From contig MU863881.1 of the NCBI GenBank assembly GCA_033296885.1, positions 310,001-374,000 of the forward strand: a stretch of DNA of 64,000 nucleotides, read 5' to 3'. The DNA comes from Triangularia verruculosa. Taxonomy: Eukaryota > Ascomycota > Sordariomycetes > Sordariales > Podosporaceae. Below are positions 32,188 to 43,652 of the stretch, one piece after another; the first letter of the stretch is position 1, and each line of letters starts with the position of its first letter. Below the pieces are notes generated by a model. The model searched no databases, was not told where the DNA came from, and was given only the letters and a program-made list of their open reading frames with translations. Position numbers and translations under genes: made by a program.

Positions 32188-33497
32188 TTAGGCGCCGCCA
32201 GCGTTGTAGGCAAGACGGTTCCAGCTGCCCTTGGGGTCCCCGACAACACCAGTGACAGAGGCACCAAAGATACGGTTGGTCACAGCAGTGGAGCCAGAGA
32301 GGTTCTCCTTGGCGATGAAGTAAGCAGCGAGACCAGCAACGTGGGGAGCAGCCATGCTGGTTCCGTCCATGTACCAAGTGGCAGTATTGCTGGTGTGATA
32401 GGCGCTGAGAACGGAGACACCGGGAGCGAAGATGTCGACCGAGCTGCCCCAGTTGGAGAACCAAGCGCGATACCGAGTACCATCGATAGCACCGACGGTG
32501 ATGGCAGAGGGAGCCGAGGCGGGGGAGTAGTTGGCGCTGTTGGCATTGCTGTTGCCGGCAGACACGACCACAGTGAGACCGGCATCGGTAGCAGCCTTGA
32601 CAGCAGCGTTGACGGCGGCAGTGTAACCACCGCCCAGAGAGATGTTGATGACGGCCTTCTTGGTAATGCCACGGGCTTTGGCGTTGTTGACAGCCCAGTT
32701 GAGACCAAGGATCAACCCAGACATGGTGCCGGATCCATTCTTGTCAAGAACCTTGACAGCAACCACAGTGGCCTTCTTCGCAACACCATAGGTCTTTCCG
32801 GCAACAGTACCGGCAACATGGGTGCCGTGGCCATATTCGTCAGTGTTGGGAGAGCCGGTGATGTAGTTGGCGCCCCAGACAGCGCGTCCCTCGAACTCGA
32901 CGTGGCTAGTGCGGATGCCAGTGTCGAGGACATAAACGCGAATACCCTGGCCAGCGGTGGTGTCGTAGTAGTAGCCGGAGTTCCAGGTGGAACGGCGAGA
33001 GATACGGGCAAGACCCCAAGCTGCGTGCAGCTGCGTAACATAGGCACGCTTCGCAAGCTCATGCGCCTCCTCAACGGGGTCAGCTGTGACCGGAGGGGCG
33101 GCGACACCGGTGATGTTGGTGATGCTGTCCTTCTCAATGTACTCGATCTAAAACAGCTGTCAGCATCAGAATTCAAGAGGTGAAGGAATGGCCTGCTTAC
33201 CAAGTCGGAGTCTCTGAGTTCCTTGAGCTCGGAATCCGGGATCTCAGCAACGTATCCAGAGAGGCCGTCGATGTCGATGGTCTCGACAACACCCTTCTTG
33301 TTCTTCTTCTTGGCCTTGCTGGTGACGTCGGACTCGTGCTTCTTCTTTCTGCCGGCATCCGCGTTGGCCTTGTACTTGACGATGTACTTCTCGGGGACAA
33401 CAATGTCAGCTGAGATACCGTCGTTCTTGATGGGGACGGCGGCCAAAGCCAGGCCAAGGAGGCCGGAGAGACCGTAGAGAGTTGCAGTGAACTTCAT
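32188..33497 (-). CDS. Secreted subtilisin-like serine protease (S8, proteinase K type)
   Basis: Two exons (33201-33497 and 32188-33147) with a 53-nt intron (GTAAGC...TTTTAG) give 418 aa. There is a signal peptide (MKFTATLYGLSGLLGLALAA) and a highly basic inhibitor-I9-type propeptide (VVPEKYIVKYKANADAGRKKKHE; IEYIEKD). The catalytic triad is visible in precursor numbering: Asp174 (YVLDTGI), His206 (YGHGTHVAGT) and Ser363 (DGTSMAAPHVAG). The oxyanion Asn lies in SAGNSNANSANYSPAS. Length and motifs match extracellular alkaline proteases of the proteinase K clan, used for protein breakdown outside the cell. The lysine-rich insertion in the propeptide (RKKKHE...KAKKKNKK) is longer than in typical members. 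Confidence 0.95.
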
Positions 33498-35886
33498 GGT
33501 TCCGGTAGTGCTGTTCTTGAACGGGAAGCAAAGGTGAAGTGCTGGGCTGTTGAGGGTCTGGGAGCTGCTGCTGGAGAGAAGACTCGAGAGGATGAGGTGT
33601 CCGGGTGATGGCTCCTTATATCTTCATTTGCTTCGTCTAGTTCCCCGTCGATATTGCCATCCATTTGGACTTTCTGCACAGCCCTCATCACCACCACCGG
33701 TCTTGGCCAGTCCCAAGTCAGCCTGCCAGGTCATGATACCAGGGCCCCTAGATGACAACACTTCAAGATGGCGTTCGTTGGCGTCGGTATTTCAGCCTCG
33801 GCACTCTGGAAAGAGGATCTACCGCTTTTTGGATGCCCAAAAGAGACTGGCGAAAAATGAGAATTTGCTGGCGATGCGGTCCAGACACATTGGCCCCTGT
33901 ACTGGTCCCTGCCACTGTGGCTTTTATCGGGGTTTGTTGACAGCCCTATGACGCTATTTGGGCTCCGCGCTATTCAACTGACCTCGACATTTCCATTGGT
34001 TTGTCGCTGCTCCATGGCTTGACGCTTGGCTGCTTTCTAGGATTTCCTCCTCTGTCGCAATTTCCTTCTGGGGCATAGTCAAGAATCGAACAGGTGTCGA
34101 CGCATTCAGGCGGCCGCCATTTTTTGACAATTCATCAGCGCTTGAATGCACGACGCGATCTATTGAACTCGCTGGGAAGAATCCCAGTCTTGGCAAAGAA
34201 GCAATCTCATGGTCTGGAGTGCCCCCCACGAAACGTTTGAACCCGAGTATTTGGTATCGGTTGTCGATCATGATCTTGGGCTGGCCAAGGTCGCTCCAAT
34301 GCTTGAGCCAACCAAGCTTTTCCAACCAACTTGGCGGCACATGGTGTCTCTGAGTCTGCCGACGCGGTTGTTCGTGCTGCTGAAGATGCGGGGTGACGAG
34401 GGACTCAGGGGCTGGACCCAACATGCAGGGGTCGGCAGTTGAGGGCTGAGCCGCCTTGCCCGATCTGTCATTTCAACGAGATCAGTTTTGTCGCCACTCA
34501 GCTGCCATATTGGCTTCACACTTCACGTGGTCGCTGCAGCTGAGAAGGAAGACAGTGGGAGCCCCTCAGGATTCTGGCCAGTGGCAGGCGACGGGCATCA
34601 TCCCGTTCGCCAACACCATCCTGGTGGCGTCGGAAGCGAGTCCAGCCGGTTCTCCGACTTCTCTTTGGCTAGTTCCTGAAGATATCTGACCTGAAGACAA
34701 CGGTTTCTGGGGTACTTCGTCACACAGCCTTCGGCCACAGCAGGTGAGGCCACCGCCTTGGCAACAGGTGGGAGTTCCAAACAGTTGGTGAAGGTGCACT
34801 TGTCAACTCAGACAACTTATCATCATACTGCCTGGCCTGCCAGGATGAAATGATCGCAGAGAAATAATCGTCTTTGGAATAGTTCAATGTGACCTTCTCG
34901 TTTTTGTAACACCAGAAAGACCCAGAAAGTAATCCTCCACCCATAGGTTTATTAGGTAGGTACTCAAACCCGTCGTTTTGAGAGGAAGACCAATTGACAC
35001 CCGCTCCATCAGCCCCTAGGTCAAACGCCGCCGTGTCATCAACTCATCTCCGACACTGCCAACAGAGGCCCGAAGAGTATCCTACCGGTACTAGATAGGT
35101 TGCCGAGAGGCTGATCTTGTTCCAGCTTTTGGGCTGCGCTATCGACATTATGGTACAGCCTCACCCTGCCCGACGCCGGTGAGGGAAAGGTGTAGACATA
35201 CCGCCATCCCATCAGTCACATTAAATGGATTTCGGGATTTCGGACGGAGCCTTGAGGCTGTGGAGGAAGATGAACTTGCTGATTCATCTCCGAGTGGCCA
35301 AAGGGCTGCAAACAAAATGCTTGTTACCCATCATGGCAGGCAGCAGACACCATTCCGTCTTATCAACACGGCGGAACACGGTGTAGATGCAAACTGTGTT
35401 ACCTAACTTGCGAAGACTGACATTATGTTCGAAATATATCGTTCTAGGTAAGTGCGCTTCTTTCTCCAAGTCTTTTGGCAGCCACAATGCCTTTCTCCAC
35501 GTAGCGAATAGCGACCAGCATTGCTCCAGGGTCTCAGCCAGGTCCCGACTCTCCAGTATCTTGCAGGAACAATGCATACCTACATGATCTACAGTTATGC
35601 TGGTCCGTTTTCGGTATGGAAATGAATTCTTTGTTGCATTGTGCTCAAAGTTCGGATTAGGAAATATGGGTGTCAGTAGGTGCGTGAGAGGCAGCTCTTT
35701 GTTTTCATGTGCTCGATAAAAACAATCAATGAATGTTTCGACTGTAGTCTCACATGCCGTGAGATTCAACAACACGGTGAGGTCTTCAAGTTGGTGCGGT
35801 TGGAACTGCTGCAAAATCACAACTTCCCAAGACCCGAAACAAGTCACGTGCGCGATAGTGGTAACAAGCATTAGGCAGCCGCGACA
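33498..35886. other. 2.4-kb intergenic region
   Basis: Divergent upstream region of the subtilase and the PARG-like gene. Minus-strand open frames at 33954-34424 and 35284-35871 (156 and 195 codons) have no recognisable domain or signal peptide. I do not call them as genes. Confidence 0.45.
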
Positions 35887-38006
35887 ATGGCACCCAAACC
35901 CGTTGACGCTAACAGGAAGCCTGAGCTTCCTTCCAGCTCCCCCTTTGTCAACTCTCCGTGGGCACCGTCACGGCCTTCTTTGCTTCAGCGACAACAGGCA
36001 CCTCCTAGCAATCAGAAGCCACCACGGTTTTCATACTCACAACCAGGTGCATCAGCCCCCGATACCCCCACCAACCCTCCCAAGCTTGGAGGCAGACAGC
36101 AACCTCCCCCCAATTTTCGGCGACAACCGCTCGGGTCTGTCGCCAAGACTACCACTGCCAGGTCACAACCTCCTCCCGGGTTCAACAGGAAGCCGCCTGT
36201 TGCAACTCCAACTGTTGCACCTCCAACCACTGGACCATCCGATGCAGCCAGAGCTGCTGCAGAACTCGCACAACAACAGCGCGCTCGAACCCAGTTTGAA
36301 GCATTGAAAGCTGCTGCATCTCAACTCAACCCCAATCTACTCAAACCATCGGCCCCAAAGCCCCAGCCTCCGCCCCCCTCTACCACCACTCAGACTCCAG
36401 ATCCAAGCTCTAAACCCTCTGTACCAAAGACCACAAAACCGAAAGTCCCTGTCCCTCCGGCTCCCGGACCGACTGAAGTCCCGGCCCCAACCTCTGTCCC
36501 AAGACCAAAACCACCCCCGCCAAAGCCCATTAGCATTCTCAAACCTAGTACAGATCAAACCACTATTGCAGCTACTGAACGACCAGGCGCAACTCTAGCT
36601 ACTGCTCTGGGAATTGCTCAAAGCCCGGCTACAACTACAGGCACACCAAGCCGGATCCCCATAACTACATCATATTTGAAGCGAGATCCTAATAAGCCCC
36701 CGAAAAAACCTCTCCCAGGTGATTCAATCCCTGTCGCGCCCACACCAAGTATATCCTTCCTAGAGCAGCCTCCAGTGTCATTCGGAGGGAAACAGTTGCC
36801 AGCAACTGCAAGAAGACGTCAGTTCCCCACAACATGTAGCACTCCCTGAAGTACGCGTTTATGCACTAACACACCTTTCATTGTACAGCAACCCAAGCAA
36901 ATCCAGTCCTAGGCCCAGTCTCCACGGCCATTCAAAAGCCAAAGCCGCCATCTAAGCCAGCAGCACGCATGTCGCCACAGCAAGGATTAGAGCTCGAACG
37001 CCTGCAACCGCCACTGGTGCCATCAAGCCCCACTGTTACGCCCATCAAGTCACGAAAACTGCCGCCGTCCTTCCAGGAGTGGCCAGATCCTCCCGCCATG
37101 AGCACTCGAGAGGAGCTACGGAAAGTCGCAATAGGAACCAAAAGTGCTCTCCCACTTATCCTCAAGAAGCTCAGGGATGATGGAGAGGATCTCGCCAAAA
37201 AGTCGCGAAAGTTCACGCTTGAAGACATCTCCCGCCTCGATCCCAACCTATGTCCACGCTTCCCCAACAAGGCCACTATCAGAGTCATCAATTCCGACAC
37301 TCTTGATGCTGCTATCGAAGAGATCACGGCCCTCTCCAAAGAGGACAACGCCAATCACCATGCCTTCCCGGCTGTCGTCAATTTTGCCAATGACGCCAGA
37401 CCTGGCGGCGGCTGGCTCAACGGCGCCATGGCCCAGGAAGAGGCCATCTGCTACCGCTCCAGCTTGCACCTCAGTCTCAAGCAGAAGGACTATCCCATCA
37501 GCCCGAACAAGTATACGACTGCGGCCATCTACAGTCCTTATGTGCTCATCATAAGGGGGACAGAAAGGACCGGCCACAAACTACTTCCTTTCTCGGTCAT
37601 CAAGTCCGACCCCAAGGTGGTGTCCGTTTTGAGCGTCGCTGCCATCCACGCACCACCGCTTCAGACGATCAAGTACGACAGTCATGCCCCTGGCGAGCCT
37701 GATCAGCTGGTCGTGTTCAGAAAGGATAGCGATAGAGACCTGACTAAGCAGAAGATGAGGCTCGTGCTGAGGACGGCGGCGGCGTACAGGCATCGGAGGA
37801 TCATTTTGGGGGCGTTTGGGTGTGGTGTGTTCAAGAACCCACCCGAGGATGTGGCGCATTGCTGGTTGGAGGTGTTGAGAGAGAAGGAGTTTGGGGGTGC
37901 TGGAAATTGGTGGAAGGCGGTGACGTTTGCGGTGTATGAGCCGAAGCCGCAGTTTGAAGGGAACTTGGATATCTTCACTCGGGTATTGAATGGACAACAG
38001 GTATGA
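35887..38006 (+). CDS. Bacterial-type poly(ADP-ribose) glycohydrolase-like macrodomain protein
   Basis: Two exons (35887-36817 and 36889-38006; 71-nt intron with GTCAGT donor and CTAAC branch) give 682 aa. Residues 1-~340 are a disordered Pro/Ala/Thr-rich region. The C-terminal ~300 residues match the microbial PARG family (DUF2263/TIGR02452). A TREELRKVA helix is followed by VVNFANDARPGGGW. The PARG signature has the GGG loop and the catalytic Gln-Glu-Glu (GGGWLNGAMAQEEAICYRS, ~481-499), and a late strand reads RIILGAFGCGVFKNPPEDVA. Expected to hydrolyse ADP-ribose polymers or react to ADP-ribosylation; the catalytic Glu pair is present, so activity is plausible. Splicing here depends on a phase match rather than transcript evidence. 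Confidence 0.88.
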
Positions 38007-38491
38007 TCGGTGTTTTGGATCGATGCGTTACGTACGAAAGCTGTAGAGAGGGAGATATGCAACGACACGGGTCGGAAATAGACAAAGGTTACCTGAGACC
38101 TTCATCTGGAAAGATGCCTATTTAGCGACTGGTTATCTTCACGGTATGCTCTTCGCCGGCCATGATCGTCGTCAACCATGGCGGGACGCCTTGACTTGGT
38201 GTACCCCAGCACCTATCCATATTGTCAAGTGCATACACGAGACAGCTGGCTGTTTTAGGTATCATCCGCTTCCTACCGTGTAAGCCGCCAGCTTTTAATG
38301 TAAGAAGGTGATTGTCTAGTTGTGTGTAACATCCCCTAGCCTTCGTGCTGATAAAAGAACGGTTGTTGTTGGATTGATCTCGCGTTCGTATGCCTGGAGA
38401 GGTGACTGACCCTTCCCCCCTTTCACTACAAACAAGATTCGAGATGTGCCCCCCATGCGTATGTATTGCTCTCCCTCTGGACAGTTTCCGG
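38007..38491. other. Intergenic region upstream of small secreted protein
   Basis: No gene recognised; contains the presumed promoter of the gene at 38492. Confidence 0.4.
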
Positions 38492-38830
38492 ATGCTTCGC
38501 CGCATTCTCCTCTCCGCTCTGGTGGCCCTAGTACTTTGGGCGTTCCTCTCCAGGGCCCAAAACTTCACCATCCAATCCAAGCCATTCAGCGGTTATTACA
38601 CCGTCATTGGGTTTGACGCCTCGGGCAAGCTGTTTCTGCCGTTTGAGTATGGCTCTGGAGACGGGACAGTGCCGTACGAGGAGGTTGGGAAGGAGAAGTT
38701 CTTTTACCAGTGGGAGGTTTGTCAGACATACTGGGACTTTTACAACTGGACGACATTGACTTGGAGAACTGGGGGGGAGGCCATCAATCCAACATGCAAG
38801 CCGGTGAATGTTACAAGGGAGTGGGTTTGA
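38492..38830 (+). CDS. Small secreted protein, paralogue 1
   Basis: Starting at Met of MLRRILLSALVALVLWAF gives 112 aa with a signal peptide. Earlier in-frame Mets would bury that hydrophobic start. The mature part has two Cys (WEVCQTYW; NPTCKPV), potential N-glycosylation sites and conserved blocks GYYTVIGFDASGKLFLPFEYG, GDGTVP and WRTGGEAINPTCKPVNVTRE. The same blocks recur in the gene 600 bp downstream, so this is a tandem family. It lacks the ~130-residue N-terminal domain of the neighbour. Function unknown; possibly an apoplastic/secreted effector-like or cell-surface protein. Confidence 0.65.
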   Translation: MLRRILLSALVALVLWAFLSRAQNFTIQSKPFSGYYTVIGFDASGKLFLPFEYGSGDGTVPYEEVGKEKFFYQWEVCQTYWDFYNWTTLTWRTGGEAINPTCKPVNVTREWV

Positions 38831-39094
38831 GACACAGGATGTTAGACAGAAAATTGAACGAGATACCTAGCTTAGACGTATGTGAGGGGTCCAATAGATT
38901 GATCAATTTGGGGCCCCGGCCACGCTGCCCCCCAGGCGAGTCGCATGATGCTGTGTATCACTTACTCCTTGATTCCACTCGTGTCGACATGGACATAAAG
39001 TCTCAGCGTCATGGCAATTGAACCGCAATGCCTTCGATGTTTGCCAACCCATCCCCCTCCCCTTGCTCTCTGTCCTGGAATTCTAAGATTTACC

Positions 39095-39736
39095 ATGCAC
39101 TTGCACATTCTCGTACCTTTTTTAGTAGCTACGCTCCTCGCTGCAAGCACAATAGACCAACAGTTCCCCAACCAAAGCACCCCGTTCTACCTGAAGCTCA
39201 ACTCCGCCGATATCGACATTGATGGAGCAATGCTGATGCCAGTCCACGCCGGCTCACTTACCAAGCACCTTGCCTTCGCTCAGGTCCCCATACCAGACAT
39301 CCGCGACCGATTCTACTTCAACACATCCGACACAAGTGAAATAGACGGGGTTAAAATAGGGATATTAGTGTGGAACCTACCTCGCAAAGAACCGATGAAT
39401 GGCCTCGACCACGACTCCACCTTCATGACTGTCCACACAATTCTCGTCAGCAACATTGCCGTGACAGACCTTACGCCCTTCCACGGTAGTTGGTACACGA
39501 TGATCGGGTTTGATTCGGAGAATAAGATATTTTTGGTGTTAGAATATGGAACTGGCGATGGAACTGTACCACGTGATCAAGTGGGAATGCAGAAGTTTTG
39601 GTACTAGTGGCAGGTCTGTAGGACGTACCACAATCTTTACAACTACACCAACCTTGCATGGAGAACCGGGGGCGAGCCGATCAACCCGAGTTGCAAGCCT
39701 GTCAATGTAACTAGGGAATTCCTGGCGGGTAGTTAG
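39095..39736 (+). pseudogene. Small secreted protein, paralogue 2, interrupted by TAG
   Basis: Signal peptide MHLHILVPFLVATLLAAS, then a ~120-residue domain not found in paralogue 1, then the shared domain (GSWYTMIGFDSENKIFLVLEYG, GDGTVP). The frame reaches TAG at 39605-39607. It stays homologous to paralogue 1 beyond it (WQVCRTY ... WRTGGEPINPSCKPVNVTRE) up to the natural stop at 39734-39736. Paralogue 1 has a Gln codon (CAG) at the TAG position, so a single C-to-T change in a CpA context explains the break. Either a truncated 170-aa protein is made or the gene is dead. Confidence 0.7.
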
Positions 39737-40978
39737 GCTTTGAACAGGTGCTGGGCAATTTTCAATTTGGGTTGGGGTTAAGATGGTCTATCCGACTCTA
39801 CCACCGGAAAGGCTGGAGATGGGACATTTGCACCTCCAGCCGCAAACTATTCAAAAGAATACCAATATAGGTGATGTTGTTTTTAACGAAAATCCTGCGG
39901 GGTCGCAATGCAATTGGTTTATCCACGCCAAGGTCATGCATAGGGAGGTAGGTACTCTAGTATGCAGCACTACACCTACCACTACACAACGCACTCACAT
40001 CGGCTTTCCAGGTCGACATGTTATTATTCGACACTGTCAATGATTTCCGCGCCTATTTGTCATTTTCTTTGATGCTCTTTACCCACACATCAGGTCTGGA
40101 CGTCAAGGCCAAAACAGTGTTTCATATTGCCCTCCCCACCGTCCGACCCCCTGCATACCCGCACGACTCAAGCGCACCTTCACTTCATCCCATTTCTTGC
40201 GCGGTACATGCGAGAATCCAGACCACGAGATATGCTCCAGGCACGTCAAACCATGACGGCACCATGGGATCTGAAATAAACGCAATAAAATTCAGCAATA
40301 TCAATCCCTAAATTCTTGAGACCTGCGTGTCTTTTTTCAAGATCTCTTTGATCGAATTTGGGGTCGTTATCTCATCGTGAAGCAAGTACCAGGTTGGGAC
40401 TGCGTGGATAGCCTGGATTCTTGCACCCACGCGCGGGGCAAGAAGTTATTACGTCTCAAGAACTCGACACGAAACAATGGCTCCCGCAAACACTGAAAAA
40501 CAAAGACGCCACACGAGTGTCAAATATGTCTGGGCGAGCGCCAAGGCGCCTAGTGATTGGATCTTGAGGGCCTGGACGTCCATCACATATCCGGGTAGTG
40601 GCGATCCGACCCCAGGGCTTGGGAATTGACAAGATGCATCCATGGATAGATGGGGTTCCAAGTAATGTAGGGATCGCGTTTCTTTTGCGCTGGAGGGCCT
40701 GGTGGTATAAGTCATGGTCACCCTCTCTGCCTGGAACGAGATCCATCTTCAACACCGGTCTCATTCTCTTTCCATTCGATTTCGACAGTCATTCTTTTTT
40801 CTCTTCTTCATATTCCAGCATCGATTGCTGTTACATCCGTGCCCATAAACAAAAGCGGCGCTTACACCTTGTATGCTCAAGCACATTTTCGTTCATTGAT
40901 TGCACTTCATTCTTTTCTCCGTGGTGGTTCCGGCAACCTACCTACCCACAAACAGCATAAAAGAAACACAAAAGAAAA
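39737..40978. other. 1.2-kb intergenic region
   Basis: No gene recognised. The last ~200 bp are CT-rich, with a TATAAG near 40706, and likely serve as promoter of the Lys-Gly repeat gene. Confidence 0.4.
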
Positions 40979-41463
40979 ATGAGACTCATCAACTCTCTTT
41001 CAACCACCCTCGCGGGGGCCCTGCTCTTGTCCAGCCTCACAGCCGGGTACCACCTCAGGCCCCCTGGCAGCAGAGCTCTCCAGGCCCGCGACGATGATGC
41101 CCCGGCCTTGGCGCCCGCTGTCCTCCCCGTCGACGGCACAGAAATCAATGCTGTTGTTGTGGATGACGATGCGGATGGTGATCTATTGCAGCCAGGTATG
41201 CTTCGTCATTCTCTCCATTCCTCACAGATAGGCCTGACTGACATGGACCAGATGACGAAATCGACGATAGCCAGGTAGTAGCTCGACAACTCGGAAAGGG
41301 TAAGGGCGGTGGTGGCAAAGGCAAAGGCAAAGGGAAAGGCAAGGGCGGTGGTGGCAAAGGCAAGGGAAAAGGGAAAGGCAAGGGTAAAGGGAAGGGTAAA
41401 GGAAAGGGTAAAGGGAAAGGAAAAGGCAAGGGTAAAGGTGGAGGAGGGAAAGGAAAGGGCTAA
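40979..41463 (+). CDS. Secreted Lys-Gly repeat protein
   Basis: Two exons (40979-41195, 41252-41463; 56-nt intron GTATGC...CCAG with CTGAC branch) give 142 aa. A signal peptide (MRLINSLSTTLAGALLLSSLTAG) is followed by an acidic pro-region (ARDDDAPALAP; VVVDDDADGD; DDEIDDSQ). The tail is made almost only of alternating Lys and Gly with a few GGGG breaks, beginning after VVARQLGKG. Such an acidic pro-segment joined to a strongly cationic repeat resembles secreted cationic peptides kept neutral until cleavage, but no family match is known to me. Function not assigned. The repeat is encoded by AAAGGC/AAGGGT-type codons and may be slippage-prone. Confidence 0.7.
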
Positions 41464-41681
41464 GGACGGAGTGGCTGGTTAAGGGCGCTACGGTCTGGAT
41501 GGTGGTGTGAAGTGCTGTCGAGGGCGTTGCTGATTTGTTATTGGACTTTGAGTATCTTGCTATCACAGCACTCAGGTGTTTGACTGTGAAAAGAATAAAC
41601 ATGATATATACCAAACAAAGACTACCAGGATACTAAGAATGTTGTTTGGTTCCCCTCCTGAGACGACACCGTGACCTAGAG

Positions 41682-42806
41682 CTAGGCATTCACCATGGCC
41701 ATGTAGTCAACATTTGGTGTCAAAGCCGAGGCTGCACATGCCTGATTGACGGCCCCTCCGACGTTGGCGCAGAGGACAGCCGCGGCAGGTTGTGCACTTT
41801 TAACCCATGCTTTTGTCAGTTCAATGGCAGTGTCTCTGGTGATCTTGATGTCAGGAACAAGACCTGGACGGAGGATCTTTGTCATCGCCTGAGCCCACTC
41901 CCATGGCGCGCTGATCCCCCCTGGGTCAGAGTTGAAATATTCCCATCCCATAATGCCACCGACGGCTCCAAGCTTCTCCCGCAATTGCATAATCGTGCTG
42001 TTCAATGACACGTGTGCAGAGGTCCCACGATCGGTGAGCTGTCCGATGACAATCTTGGTGGGGTCCCATCCGGCAGCAACGGTCTTGTCAAAGTGGGCAG
42101 TGGAATGCATTGATCCAAAGCCGTTGTAGAACTGGGCGTTGTAAAAGTCAATCAGCCCTCCGTATTCCTCCTCCAAGAGTTGGTAGTTGAAGCCGCTCAA
42201 GCCTCCGTTTGACGAGGTCAAGCCGCTGGCGACCGGAGCAAGGGTGATGATAAAGTCCACTCCAAAGTCAATACGCAAACGCAGGATGAGCCTGTTGATT
42301 CCTTCCTGGCTCATGGGTTGCTCGACATCGATGTCCAGACCCTGCAGCTTGTACTTTCTGATGACCTCAGCAAGCTGCCGATAGTAGTGTTTGAATGTCT
42401 TGTCATCATCGCTGTCAAGGGTGTCTTTGGTGAAGGAACCCGCAGCAGCGCCTCCTACCATTCCCATTACCTTTACACCAGACTCCCTCATGATTTCTGT
42501 CTCTTTCCATAGCGTCTTGAACATTGGATGGCTGGGCGGGTAGTCGTTGAGGTGGACGATGCCGTCTTTGTGGACATGCAGGGAGCACACAATGAGATGG
42601 GTGAGGGCGATGTGCCGCACTGTTACCAACGGCAACATGGAGATCGGTCTGCCTTGGTCGTCATGTGTGGTTTGGAAATAGATGACCAGCCTGGGAATTT
42701 CCGACTCTGGGGGTGGGCGCACCTGTGGGTAGTGGTGGGGAGCCGCAGTTGCATGTGTGGTAAGCAATGCAAGCAGCACGGTTGTGATCCAAGGAATGTA
42801 TCTCAT
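41682..42806 (-). CDS. Secreted GH18 chitinase/endo-beta-N-acetylglucosaminidase-like protein
   Basis: Intronless, 374 aa with signal peptide (MRYIPWITTVLLALLTTHATA). The TIM barrel carries the GH18 active-site strand LQGLDIDVEQ. The catalytic Glu and both preceding Asp of the DxxDxDxE motif are present, but the first Asp is Gln. Other family features are VMGMVGGAAAGSF (SxGG-like strand), IDFYNAQFYNGFGS and GGIMGWEYFNSDPGG near the C-terminus. It probably cleaves chitin or N-glycans outside the cell. Ends with a Cys-containing tail. The altered first Asp could lower activity or reflect a subfamily. Confidence 0.88.
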   Translation of the reverse strand: MRYIPWITTVLLALLTTHATAAPHHYPQVRPPPESEIPRLVIYFQTTHDDQGRPISMLPLVTVRHIALTHLIVCSLHVHKDGIVHLNDYPPSHPMFKTLWKETEIMRESGVKVMGMVGGAAAGSFTKDTLDSDDDKTFKHYYRQLAEVIRKYKLQGLDIDVEQPMSQEGINRLILRLRIDFGVDFIITLAPVASGLTSSNGGLSGFNYQLLEEEYGGLIDFYNAQFYNGFGSMHSTAHFDKTVAAGWDPTKIVIGQLTDRGTSAHVSLNSTIMQLREKLGAVGGIMGWEYFNSDPGGISAPWEWAQAMTKILRPGLVPDIKITRDTAIELTKAWVKSAQPAAAVLCANVGGAVNQACAASALTPNVDYMAMVNA

Positions 42807-43652
42807 CGTGTTTGGGTGCGTCAGTCCGTCGGTGTTTGGAAGTTAGGTAGGTACCTTACACATTTGCAAAGAAAAGATCAAAGACAAAAGGATGAAGTGC
42901 AGATAAAATCTCTCAGTTGCAAAGAATCTGGCTCCAAGTTAAACTTTTCTTGGGCCCCCTGCTCGCGCTGCTAAGTTCCATCCAACGGCCTCCTTTGGCA
43001 CGCCACAACCGTTTGCTCGCGCTGTCTGGTTCACTTGCACACGCCACTAAACCCAAGAAAGTTGCCTAATGAATAGTCCCCCTTTTCTGGTCAAGGTTTC
43101 ATACCTAGACAAGGGTATCTTATATGGGTAGGTATGAAAGAACCTAGATTACTGTCTTGCAAGTTTGAGCATGGGTGGACTGAAGACTCAAGAAAATACA
43201 TGTAAACAGCCTTCTCTGCCGCAGGCCCTCCTTACAATTCTCAAAGAAGATGCTTTCAGATGTATGGGCTACGGTGCGCCACGAGTAGAGTGAAGCATGA
43301 CAAACAGAAAGCACTGGTTGCCCTCAACCTCGCGGAAGGCACGATGCTGTCCGGCATTATCTCACCGCCAAAGGCAGCCAACATGCTCGTTTTCAAACAA
43401 GAATTAGTCCTTTGACTGCTCGTATTTCTGTAGTGTCGCTGTAGCGGTGAAAAAGGCATCCTCCCGATTTCTTCCTTTAACGGCCAGCGTACTACTCCAT
43501 CGACTTTCAGGTATAAAGCTTCTACTCTCCTCTGGTCTTCATCATCCAACTCATCATCTCTCACAGCAAGCAGCCTTCTCTCCCATCTTCTCAGTCACCT
43601 CCCATCAGCAATACACAATCACAAAATCGCCATCCAAGCACCACAGCCCATC
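42807..43652. other. Divergent intergenic region
   Basis: Between the GH18 gene and the gene at 43653; presumably both promoters. No gene seen. Confidence 0.4.

Noticed and set aside
32155..33183. 342-codon plus-strand open frame
   Set aside because: Antisense shadow of the subtilase; the minus strand shows the full catalytic triad.
33954..34424. 156-codon minus-strand open frame
   Set aside because: Some protein-like composition but no domain, no supported start context and no extension by splicing.
35284..35871. 195-codon minus-strand open frame divergent from the PARG-like gene
   Set aside because: No recognisable domain or signal; overlaps the expected promoter of the PARG-like gene.
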